64,000 nucleotides of DNA from Streptomyces caatingaensis (GTDB taxonomy: Bacteria > Actinomycetota > Actinomycetes > Streptomycetales > Streptomycetaceae): positions 372,001-436,000 of the forward strand of contig NZ_LFXA01000002.1 of NCBI RefSeq assembly GCF_001187435.1, given 5' to 3'. The notes below the pieces were generated by a model, which worked only from the letters and a program-made list of their open reading frames with translations, searched no databases and was not told where the DNA came from. Shown here piece by piece: positions 16,253 to 23,290 of this stretch. A program made the position numbers and the translations under genes. The first letter of the stretch is position 1, and the number at the start of each line of letters is the position of its first letter.

Positions 16253-17668
16253 GTGCCCACCATGCTCGACGCGGTCGTCGTAGGGGCCGGGCCCAACGGG
16301 CTGACGGCCGCCGTCGAACTGGCCCGCCGCGGCCTCTCCGTCGAGGTCTACGAGGCCGCCGACGCGATCGGCGGCGGTGCCCGCACCGAGGAGCTGACCC
16401 TCCCCGGCTTCCGCCACGACCCGTGCTCCGCCGTCCATCCGCTCGGCATCGGGTCCCCGGCCTTCGCCCGCATGCCGCTCGCCCGGCACGGCCTGGAGTG
16501 GCTGCACCCCGAGCTGCCGATGGCCCACCCGTTCCCCGACGGCACGGCCGCCGTCCTCGCGCGGCGCGTCGGCGAGACGGCCGCCTCCCTCGGCCCGCGC
16601 GACGCCGGGGCGTACCGCCGCCTGCTCGCCCCCTTCCACGGCAAGTGGGACGCGCTCGCACGGGACTTCCTGCGCACCCAGTGGGACGGGCCGCCGCGCG
16701 ACCCCGCCGGCTACGCCCGCTTCGGGCTCGTCGCCGGGCTGCCGGCGGCCCTGCTGGCCCGGCGCTTCCACGGTCCGATGGCGCGCGGGCTGCTCGCGGG
16801 CCTCGCCGCGCATGGCATCGGGCCGCTCTCCGGGCTCGGCACGGGCGGCATGGCCCTCTTCTTCGCGCTCGCCGCGCACGAACGGGGGTGGCCCGTGCCG
16901 CGCGGCGGCTCGCAGGCGATCGCCGACGCGCTCGGCTCGTACCTGCGCGAGCAGGGCGGCACGATCCACACCGGCTTCGAGGTCAAGCGCCTCGACGACC
17001 TGCCGCCGGCCCGCGCCTACGTCTTCGACACCTCGCCGACCGCCCTCGCGCGCATCGCCGGGCTCGGCAACGCCTACCGCGGCTTCCGCTACGGCCCCGC
17101 AGTCTTCAAGGTCGACTACGCCCTGTCGGGGCCCGTGCCGTGGACCGCCCCGGAGGCGCGGCGGGCCGGCACGGTCCATGTCGGGCCCACGTACGGCGAG
17201 ATCGACGCGGCCCTCGACGCGGCGGTCGCCGGGCGCGACCCGTCCGTCCCCTTCCTCATCACCGCCCAGCCGACCGTGGCCGACCCCGGCCGGGCGCCGG
17301 CCGGCCGCCACACGTTCTGGGCGTACGGGCACGTGCCCAACGGCTGGGAGGGCGACGCGACCGACCTCATCGAGCGGCAGATCGAGCGCTTCGCTCCCGG
17401 CTTCCGGGACCTCGTCCTCGCCCGCGCGGTCGCGGGGCCGCCGCGGCTGGCCGCCCGCAACGCGAACTATGTCGGCGGCGACATCGCCATCGGTTCCGTG
17501 GCGGGCCTCCGGCTGCTCATCCGCCCCAAGCTCGCCCGCGTCCCCTACGCCACGGCCCACCCCGCCGTCTTCCTCTGCTCCTCCGCCACGCCGCCGGGGC
17601 CCGGGGTGCACGGGATGTCGGGGCATCATGCGGCCCGGGCGGTGTGGCGGCGGTTGTGCGGGGGGTGA
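16253..17668 (+). CDS. Phytoene-desaturase-like FAD-dependent oxidoreductase
   Basis: A 471-residue flavoprotein with an N-terminal dinucleotide fold ([20 protein letters not shown]), the [21 protein letters not shown] stretch shared by CrtI-type and related FAD oxidoreductases, and the C-terminal FAD contact [17 protein letters not shown] at 16253 is seven bases from GAGGGGAG. No carotenoid biosynthesis gene is nearby, so carotenoid desaturation is not supported by context; Streptomyces genomes carry many such solitary paralogues of unknown substrate. Confidence 0.85.
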   Translation: MPTMLDAVVVGAGPNGLTAAVELARRGLSVEVYEAADAIGGGARTEELTLPGFRHDPCSAVHPLGIGSPAFARMPLARHGLEWLHPELPMAHPFPDGTAAVLARRVGETAASLGPRDAGAYRRLLAPFHGKWDALARDFLRTQWDGPPRDPAGYARFGLVAGLPAALLARRFHGPMARGLLAGLAAHGIGPLSGLGTGGMALFFALAAHERGWPVPRGGSQAIADALGSYLREQGGTIHTGFEVKRLDDLPPARAYVFDTSPTALARIAGLGNAYRGFRYGPAVFKVDYALSGPVPWTAPEARRAGTVHVGPTYGEIDAALDAAVAGRDPSVPFLITAQPTVADPGRAPAGRHTFWAYGHVPNGWEGDATDLIERQIERFAPGFRDLVLARAVAGPPRLAARNANYVGGDIAIGSVAGLRLLIRPKLARVPYATAHPAVFLCSSATPPGPGVHGMSGHHAARAVWRRLCGG

Positions 17669-17908
17669 ACCGCGCCCTCCGCGTGGTTGCGCCCAAGCCC
17701 CCAGGGGCCCGGGACGGGCCGATCCAGCACGTCCCGGGGGTACCCCCTCTGGGGGAGCTCGATGACGAGCGGCTAAGCCGCGATCAGGGGGTGCAGGGGG
17801 CGAAGCCCCCGCCCACCGCGCGGAGCGCGGTCCCGGCCCCGGGGCGGAGCCCCGGGGAAACGGTGGAAGGGCCGGGTGGGGGAGAGAACCGCTACGCGGG
17901 GAGAACCG
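17669..17908. other. G+C-rich intergenic stretch with an intergenic repeat
   Basis: Convergent spacer between the flavoprotein and the Clp-N gene. It holds several self-complementary G+C blocks that may end transcription and, at 17839-17884, a copy of a repeat also found at 56149 and 56691. A 16-bp unit GAGAACCGCTACGCGG is present twice in tandem (17884 and 17901), the second copy covering the Clp-N stop codon. Confidence 0.5.
17839..17884 (+). repeat. Intergenic repeat element, copy 1
   Basis: The pattern is a short hairpin (GGGGCGGAGCCCC) followed by GGAAACGGTGGAAGGGC and a G-rich tail. A reverse-orientation copy lies at 56149-56196 and a diverged direct copy at 56691-56730; all three are between genes. 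Confidence 0.55.
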
Positions 17909-18478
17909 CTACGCGGCCGGGCGGAGGCCGGAGAGGAGGGCCGACCGCACGGCGGCCGGCGACGTGCCGAGACGCCGCAGCAGCCCGACGACCGCCGGAT
18001 CGTCGAGAGCCGTGACGCCGAGCAGCACATGCTCGGCCCCGATGACCCCGCTCCGAAGCCCCACCGCCTCCCGCAGCGCAAGCCGCAGCGCCCGCTTGGC
18101 GCTCGCCCCGAACGGCAGGCGCGCCGAGATACCGGCACGACGCAGCAGCGGGGAGCGCGGCGCGGCCGGCGGGCGGTCGAGGGCGCCGCGCCCGAAGGCC
18201 GTCTCGGCGCGCTCGCGCACCGCGTGGAGGTCGATGCCGAGGAGCCGCAGAGCCTCCGCGTCCGCCTCGTCCAGAGCCTCCGGCGGGCTGATCGCCGTAC
18301 GGCAGGCGTCCGGCGTGACGCCGAACCGGGCGAGCGTCGCCGCCACCGGCGTCCCGGCGCGCGTCGCGAGCGCGAGCAGCAGGTGCTCGGCACCGATGCT
18401 CGCGTGACGCAGCAGACGCGCCTCCTCCTGGGCGGCGACGACCGTGGCGCGCGCCTCCTCCGTGAACCTCTCGAACAT
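17909..18478 (-). CDS. Clp N-terminal-domain protein without ATPase
   Basis: A 189-residue protein made of two Clp-N repeats: residues 1-75 (MFERFTEEARATVVAAQEEA, GAEHLLLALA) and 110-185 (ASAKRALRLALREA, GAEHVLLGVTA). It has the substrate/adaptor-binding part of ClpC/ClpA but no Walker motifs. Its ribosome site AGGAGGT overlaps the stop of the upstream HTH gene, so the two are coupled. A single-chain version of the same HTH plus Clp-N pair is encoded at 41101. A role in sensing unfolded protein or tuning ClpC is possible but not shown by the sequence. Confidence 0.88.
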   Translation of the reverse strand: MFERFTEEARATVVAAQEEARLLRHASIGAEHLLLALATRAGTPVAATLARFGVTPDACRTAISPPEALDEADAEALRLLGIDLHAVRERAETAFGRGALDRPPAAPRSPLLRRAGISARLPFGASAKRALRLALREAVGLRSGVIGAEHVLLGVTALDDPAVVGLLRRLGTSPAAVRSALLSGLRPAA

Positions 18479-18482
18479 GCCG

Positions 18483-18707
18483 CTACCTCCTGGCGTGCTT
18501 CTTGTGGACGGCCTGCCTGCTGACCCCGAGGGCGGTGCCGATCTCCTCCCAGGACCAGCCGTGCCGCCGGGCGTTGTCGACCTGGAGCGCCTCCAGGCGT
18601 TCGACCAGCCGTCGCAGCGCGGCGACGGCGCGCAGACCCACGCGGGGATCGGTGTCCATGGCGCCCTCGGTGATGCCGAGGGCGTCCTTCGCTTCGGTTC
18701 CGGCCAT
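18483..18707 (-). CDS. Small helix-turn-helix protein paired with Clp-N
   Basis: A 74-residue protein with a C-terminal helix-turn-helix (SWEEIGTALGVSRQAVHKKH), the same motif as in the fused protein at 41101 (SWTEIGDALGVSKQAAQQRR). ATG at 18707 is preferred to the upstream in-frame ATG at 18728: it lies seven bases after a -10-like CAAGGT and has no ribosome site, so the message is probably leaderless, as at 41101. The gene sits four bases ahead of the Clp-N gene. Two GTCAAC/GTTGAC dyads cover its promoter, so it is probably an autorepressor. Confidence 0.8.
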   Translation of the reverse strand: MAGTEAKDALGITEGAMDTDPRVGLRAVAALRRLVERLEALQVDNARRHGWSWEEIGTALGVSRQAVHKKHARR

Positions 18708-18710
18708 GGT

Positions 18711-18755
18711 GTCAACCTTGGATGACACGCTCTCGTCGTGTCAACCCTCGTTGAC
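18711..18755 (-). promoter_or_regulatory. Leaderless promoter overlapped by two GTCAAC/GTTGAC dyads
   Basis: On the minus strand TTGACA (18744-18739) and CAAGGT (18720-18715) are 18 bp apart, ending seven bases before the ATG. One dyad (18740-18755: GTCAAC and GTTGAC arms) covers the -35, another (18711-18726: GTCAACC and GGATGAC arms) covers the -10; starts are 29 bp apart. The same layout is found at 41054-41098. Confidence 0.65.
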
Positions 18756-18804
18756 GTCGGATTTCCGCGAGCCACCGCCCCCGCCACGGCGGATCCTGGA
18801 CGGC

Positions 18805-20292
18805 ATGCACACCGACGTCGACCGCTGCGTCCGGGCCGTGCGGTCCCGGGACCCCCGTTTCGACGGCTGGTTCTTCACCGCCGTCCGCACCACGCGCATC
18901 TACTGCCGTCCCAGCTGCCCCGCCGTTCCGCCCAAGGACCGGAACATGAGCTTCTATCCGAGCGCGGCCGCCGCGCAGCAGGCCGGCTACCGGGCCTGCA
19001 AGCGCTGCCGGCCCGACGCGAGCCCGGGCTCGCCCCGCTGGAACGAGCGCGCCGACCTGGTCGCCCGCGCCATGCGCCTGATCGCGGACGGGACGGTGGA
19101 CCGCGAGGGCGTCCCCGGCCTCGCCGCCCGCCTCGGCTACAGCACCCGGCAGATCGAGCGCCGGCTCCGGGCCGAACTCGGGGCCGGACCGCTGGCCCTG
19201 GCCCGCGCCCAGCGCGCACAGACCGCCCGGATCCTGATCGAGGCCGGCGAACTGCCCATGGCGGACGTGGCGTTCGCCGCCGGCTTCGCCTCGGTCCGCG
19301 CCTTCAACGAGACCGTCCGCGAGGTCTTCGGCCTCGCCCCGACCGAGCTGCGCATCCGCGCCGCGAACGGCCGCCCGCCGGCCACCCCCGGCACCCTGGC
19401 CCTGCGCCTGCCCTTCCGCACGCCCTTCCGGCCCGGCAACCTCTTCGGCCACCTCGCGGCCACCGCCGTACCCGGCGTGGAGGAGTGGCGGGACGGCGCG
19501 TACCACCGCACCCTGCGCCTGTCCCACGGGCACGGCACCGTCTCCCTCACGCCCCGCCCCGGCCACATCGACTGCCGCCTCTCCCTCACCGACCAGCGCG
19601 ACCTCGCCGAGGCCATCAGCCGCTGCCGCCGCCTGCTCGACCTGGACGCCGACCCCGAGGCGGTGGACGCCCAGCTGCGCACCGACCCGCACCTGGCGCC
19701 GCTCGTGCAGCGCGGCCCGGGCCGCCGCGTCCCGCGCACCGTGGACGCCGGGGAGTTCGCCCTCCGCGCCGTCCTCGGCCAGCAGGTCTCGACCGCCGCC
19801 GCCCGCACCCTCGCCGCCCGCCTGGCGGCCGCGCACGGCACCCCCGTCGACGGGCCCGGCGGCCTCACCCGCCTCTTCCCCACGGCCGGGGCGCTGGCCG
19901 CCCTCGACCCGGGCGGCCTCGCCATGCCCGCCGCCCGGCGCAGGACCTTCCTGCGCCTGGCCGAGGCCCTCGCCTCGGGCGAACTCGACCTCGGCGCCGG
20001 CTGCGACTGGGCACGCGCCCGCGCCGTCCTCGACGGCCTGCCCGGCATCGGCCCCTGGACGGCCGGCATCATCGCCATGCGCGCCCTCGGCGACCCGGAC
20101 GCCTTCATCCCGACCGACCTGGGCGTGCGCCGCGCCGCCGCCCGCGCGGGCCTGCCCGCCACCCCGGGCGCCCTCACCCGGCACGCCGCCGCCTGGCGGC
20201 CCTGGCGCGCCTACGCCGTCCAGTACCTGTGGGCGGCGGACGACCACCCGGCTGCCAGAATGCCCACCGAACCGTCCCCGCACCGGAGTTGA
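18805..20292 (+). CDS. alkA: Ada-AlkA fusion: alkylation-responsive regulator and 3-methyladenine DNA glycosylase
   Basis: A 495-residue three-part DNA repair protein. Residues 1-75 form the Ada zinc domain with RIYCRPSC and ACKRCRP (Cys34, 38, 65, 68), where Cys34 matches the methyl-accepting Cys38 of E. coli Ada. Residues 85-185 are an AraC-type double helix-turn-helix (YSTRQIERRLRAELG, VAFAAGFASVRAFNETVRE). From about residue 195 comes an AlkA glycosylase domain with GQQVSTAAARTLAARLA, helix-hairpin-helix LDGLPGIGPWTAGIIAMRAL and catalytic Asp in DAFIPTDLG. Such fusions both sense methylphosphotriesters and remove alkylated bases. The ogt gene follows six bases later, forming an adaptive-response operon. 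Confidence 0.95.
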   Translation: MHTDVDRCVRAVRSRDPRFDGWFFTAVRTTRIYCRPSCPAVPPKDRNMSFYPSAAAAQQAGYRACKRCRPDASPGSPRWNERADLVARAMRLIADGTVDREGVPGLAARLGYSTRQIERRLRAELGAGPLALARAQRAQTARILIEAGELPMADVAFAAGFASVRAFNETVREVFGLAPTELRIRAANGRPPATPGTLALRLPFRTPFRPGNLFGHLAATAVPGVEEWRDGAYHRTLRLSHGHGTVSLTPRPGHIDCRLSLTDQRDLAEAISRCRRLLDLDADPEAVDAQLRTDPHLAPLVQRGPGRRVPRTVDAGEFALRAVLGQQVSTAAARTLAARLAAAHGTPVDGPGGLTRLFPTAGALAALDPGGLAMPAARRRTFLRLAEALASGELDLGAGCDWARARAVLDGLPGIGPWTAGIIAMRALGDPDAFIPTDLGVRRAAARAGLPATPGALTRHAAAWRPWRAYAVQYLWAADDHPAARMPTEPSPHRS

Positions 20293-20297
20293 CCACG

Positions 20298-20813
20298 ATG
20301 TCCGTCGTCCACACCGTCCTGGAGAGCCCCTGCGGCCCGCTCACGCTGGTCGCCACCGACGGGGCCCTCTCACACCTGTACATGACCGACCAGCGGCACC
20401 GGCCGCCCGAGGAGGACTTCGGGGCGCCCGGCGATCCCGGCGACGCCCCCTTCGCCGAGACGGCGCGGCAGCTCGCGGCGTACTTCGCGGGCGAGCTGAC
20501 CCGCTTCGACCTGCCCCTCGCCCTGCACGGCACGCCCTTCCAGCGGCGTGTGTGGGCCGCCCTCCAGGAGATCCCCTACGGCACCACCGTCTCCTACGGC
20601 GAACTCGCCGGCCGCATCGGCTCGCCCGGCGCCTCCCGGGCCGTCGGCCTCGCCAACGGCAGGAACCCGGTCGGGATCATCGTCCCCTGCCACCGCGTCG
20701 TCGGGGCCGACGGCAGCCTCACCGGCTACGGGGGAGGACTCGACCGCAAGCGGCGGCTGCTGGCCTTCGAGCGCGAGGTGGCGGGGACGGAGGAGCAGGA
20801 AGGGCTCTTCTGA
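20298..20813 (+). CDS. ogt: Methylated-DNA-protein cysteine methyltransferase
   Basis: A 171-residue suicide repair protein that moves the methyl group from O6-methylguanine to its own Cys131 in the signature IIVPCHRVVG. The helix-turn-helix stretch IPYGTTVSYGELAGRIGSPGA with the Tyr and Arg finger residues is intact. It begins six bases after the alkA stop and is clearly co-transcribed with it. Length is that of the E. coli Ogt class. Confidence 0.95.
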   Translation: MSVVHTVLESPCGPLTLVATDGALSHLYMTDQRHRPPEEDFGAPGDPGDAPFAETARQLAAYFAGELTRFDLPLALHGTPFQRRVWAALQEIPYGTTVSYGELAGRIGSPGASRAVGLANGRNPVGIIVPCHRVVGADGSLTGYGGGLDRKRRLLAFEREVAGTEEQEGLF

Positions 20814-20827
20814 GGAGAGGTCCCTTG

Positions 20828-21352
20828 GTGCCCACACCTGTTGGGGCCGCGCCTGTTGGGGTCGCGCCGGGCCCGGTCATGGTGACCGTCGACCTCGACC
20901 TGGCCTGCCTGTACGAACTCGCCGACGGCAGCCGGGGCGTCGTCCAGCCGCTGGGCGGCCTCGCCGGCGACCTGCACGGCCCGCCCTACGTGGCCCTGGG
21001 CGACGACAACCGCTTCGGCTCAGCGTCGGGGGAGACGCTCTTCGTCAACCTGGACCGCGCCGGGGAGCTGCGGCGCCTGCTGGTCTTCGTCTACCTCTAC
21101 GGCGACGGCCCCGCCTTCAGCCGGGTGCACGCGGCGGTCGCCTTCTCCCCGCCCACCGGCCGCCGCTTCGTCGTCGAGCTCCACGAACGGGACCCGCACG
21201 CCCGCTCCTGCGCCGTCGCCCTCGTCGAGAGCCGGGACGGCCACCTCCTCCTGCGCCGCGAGGCCCGCTACGTCTACGGCTACCAGGCCGACCTCGACCG
21301 GCTCTACGGCTGGGGCCTCCAGTGGGCGCGGGGGCGGAAGGACGGCGACTGA
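20828..21352 (+). CDS. TerD-domain protein (tellurium-resistance/stress family)
   Basis: A 174-residue single TerD-like domain, closest in pattern to the TerA C-terminal part: VTVDLDLACLYELADGS, PPYVALGDDNRFG, ETLFVNLDRAGELRRLLVFVYLY and the terminal YGYQADLDRLYGWGLQW. The Asp-rich loops are the calcium-binding type. GTG at 20828 follows GAGGAGAGG; TTG at 20825 is a near-equal alternative. It starts 14 bases after ogt, in the same direction, so it may share the alkylation-stress transcript. Partner Ter genes are not in the window. Confidence 0.82.
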   Translation: MPTPVGAAPVGVAPGPVMVTVDLDLACLYELADGSRGVVQPLGGLAGDLHGPPYVALGDDNRFGSASGETLFVNLDRAGELRRLLVFVYLYGDGPAFSRVHAAVAFSPPTGRRFVVELHERDPHARSCAVALVESRDGHLLLRREARYVYGYQADLDRLYGWGLQWARGRKDGD

Positions 21353-21383
21353 AGGGGCGCACGGGGTGGGGACGGGGGCGGGT

Positions 21384-21400
21384 GGTGACGGGCCGTCACC
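21384..21400. terminator. Possible hairpin between convergent genes
   Basis: GGTGACGG and CCGTCACC flank one base, within the 132-bp gap between the TerD gene and the radical SAM gene. The stem is short, so the call is weak. Confidence 0.35.
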
Positions 21401-21484
21401 TTGCCGCGCTCCCTGCCCGGGGCCGACGCGGCCGGGAAGGCCGTGGCAGCCCCTCTCTCCAACGCCCCGCGGAATCCCCCGGGT

Positions 21485-22810
21485 TCAGTCCTCGGCGCCC
21501 TGCATGCCCTCGGGCAGGCTGTCCATGAACGAGCTCACCGAGAACACCGCGCGCCCGGCGCCCGACGGCCCGTAGCCGGGCGGGGACGACAGCCCGAACT
21601 CCTCCATCGTGCCGCGGTAGGTCTGCAACAGCCGGATGTGGTACTCCAGGGGCGCGCCCGCAGGGTTCTGCTTGCCCAGCGGCGTGGTCGGCTCCGGGCA
21701 CCACGTCGTGAACCGGGGGGTGATGCCGCGGGACATGAAGAACCGCAGCCCCTCCTCCGTCGAGGCGATGGCCTCGTCGACCGTGGTGAAGCCCGCCGGC
21801 GCCGCCATCTCCACGCCCGCCACGAAGTTGGGGATCACATTGCGCGGCCCGAAGATCTCCGCCGAGTCCAGGATCCGGCGGTGCCACTCGTCGCGGCCGA
21901 CGTAGCGCTCCTTGCCGGGGCAGTAGAGCTCGAAGAGACGGCGGTCCCACACCTCGTAGTTGGGGTGGTAGATGCGGATCCCGTAGTCGTGGAAGCGCTG
22001 GACGTCCTCCTTGGGCAGCGCCTGCGCGACGACCTTGCCGATCCAGCGGCCGGGGAAGCGCTCCTCGATCGCCTGCGCGTAACGGCCGTAGAAGTCCGCC
22101 TCGCCCAGGCCGTTCACCCGGGACGTGATCGAGCCGCCGGTCAGCGTGTAGGCGCGGGACGCGCCCGCCGTGTCGTGCTTGTCGATGATCTCCAGCGCCT
22201 CCAGCACCTCCTCGACCGACTTCACCCCCGTGTAGGGGCGGCCGGCCGCCTTGTGCTGGCGCCAGTTGTGATTGATGTCGCAGTACTGGCACTCCTCCTT
22301 CGCGCCGAAGTACTGGCAGACCCGGAAGACCGTCAGGTAGATGAGGTAGCCCCACTGGATGGTCGGCGCGACCTCCATCACCGACTTGCCGTTCGCGAGC
22401 GCGTGCCGGTAGTAGTCCGGCATCGGCGGCAGGCCCACGTCCGCGATGTGGCGCCCGTCGAGCATGAGGCCCAGCGTGCCGTCGGGCGTGACGCCGACGC
22501 GGTACGGCGAGTTCGGGTTGACGCGCACCGAGACGACGGTGCGCCGCAGCTCGTACGGGCCGCCGGTGAGGACGATCTCCTCCGGCGGGCGGTTGAGGGC
22601 GGCGGCGCCCAGCTCGGGGAGGGTGCCGTGGTCGAAGGAGAAGATGAAGTAGGACTTCGGTTTGACGTCGCCGCCCTCGTCGCCGGTCAGGGCCTCGTCG
22701 TCGAAGGCGACGCCGCCGCGCAGCAGGTCCTCCTTGATCACGGCTTCCCGCGGTACCCCGGGGAAGCGCGCCATCAGATCCTCGACCTCGTCCGTCCGGC
22801 TCCGTCCCAT
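21485..22810 (-). CDS. Radical SAM protein with an atypical CX8CX2C cluster motif
   Basis: A 441-residue protein with a radical SAM TIM barrel preceded by a 175-residue N-terminal part. The iron-sulphur motif reads CQYFGAKEECQYCDIN, spacing CX8CX2C instead of CX3CX2C. Further barrel elements are LTGGSITSRVNG, EDVQRFHDYGIRIYHPNYEVWD and GRDEWHRRILDSAEIFGPRN. ATG at 22810 follows GAGGGAGC. The N-terminal LMARFPGVPREAVIKEDLLRGG is rich in charged residues. I cannot name the reaction. The 5' leader contains two strong hairpins (22843-22915). The neighbour in the other direction is the collagen-like gene; whether they are related is open. Confidence 0.85.
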   Translation of the reverse strand: MGRSRTDEVEDLMARFPGVPREAVIKEDLLRGGVAFDDEALTGDEGGDVKPKSYFIFSFDHGTLPELGAAALNRPPEEIVLTGGPYELRRTVVSVRVNPNSPYRVGVTPDGTLGLMLDGRHIADVGLPPMPDYYRHALANGKSVMEVAPTIQWGYLIYLTVFRVCQYFGAKEECQYCDINHNWRQHKAAGRPYTGVKSVEEVLEALEIIDKHDTAGASRAYTLTGGSITSRVNGLGEADFYGRYAQAIEERFPGRWIGKVVAQALPKEDVQRFHDYGIRIYHPNYEVWDRRLFELYCPGKERYVGRDEWHRRILDSAEIFGPRNVIPNFVAGVEMAAPAGFTTVDEAIASTEEGLRFFMSRGITPRFTTWCPEPTTPLGKQNPAGAPLEYHIRLLQTYRGTMEEFGLSSPPGYGPSGAGRAVFSVSSFMDSLPEGMQGAED

Positions 22811-23290
22811 GACCGCTCCCTCGTCCGTGCACACGTGGTGTCGCCCGGCAGGTGCCGGGCCAGGTGCCGCCCCGGCGCGGGCAACGACGCACAACGAAGT
22901 GAGCCGGGGCGGCACTTGCGCCCTCCGGGGGCCGGACGGCGCTTCCGCCGATGCTAGCCTGCGGCTTCTCGCCGCCGGCGACCTAGGTCCGGGGGCGGAT
23001 GCGCGGGCCGGTGCGCGGCCGTCCCCACCGCCGCGGGCGGGGGCGTTCGCGCCGTGTCACCCGGCGCGGTGGCGGCCTCCCGAGCCGCCGTATGGCGATT
23101 TGTCGACTTGTTTGGCGCCGGGGCGTCCGTGGGTTCCGGCGCCCTCTCATGCTTTTGTATGCCCGGCTTGTCCCCCGGGAGGGTGGCATACCGGCTGCGT
23201 TCGGCCCCCTCTGCCGTTCGCCTCGCCGATGCCGCCTTCTTTCCGTGTTCCTGTGCCACTCCTGGAGCCATGCAGAGTGAAAGGAGTGAT
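22811..23290. other. 480-bp divergent spacer between radical SAM and collagen-like genes
   Basis: The left third carries the structured leader of the radical SAM gene and a possible -10 (TAGCAT on the minus strand, 22956-22951). The rest has lower G+C content toward 23100-23290 and should hold the collagen-gene promoter; no convincing -35/-10 pair was identified. The collagen gene has a strong ribosome site, AAAGGAG, eight bases before its ATG. Confidence 0.5.
22843..22915 (-). promoter_or_regulatory. Structured 5' leader of the radical SAM gene
   Basis: Read toward the gene there is first a perfect 13-bp helix (GTGCCGCCCCGGC with GCCGGGGCGGCAC, 22915-22903 and 22876-22864, 26-base loop), then three bases later a perfect 7-bp hairpin (GCCCGGC, loop ACCT, GCCGGGC, 22860-22843). 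The ribosome site follows about 20 bases on. It could be an attenuator, riboswitch-like element or protein site; no known class was recognised. Confidence 0.45.

Noticed and set aside
16253..17668. Annotation as phytoene desaturase in a carotenoid cluster
   Set aside because: No crtB, crtE or other carotenoid gene nearby; only the broad flavoprotein family is supported.
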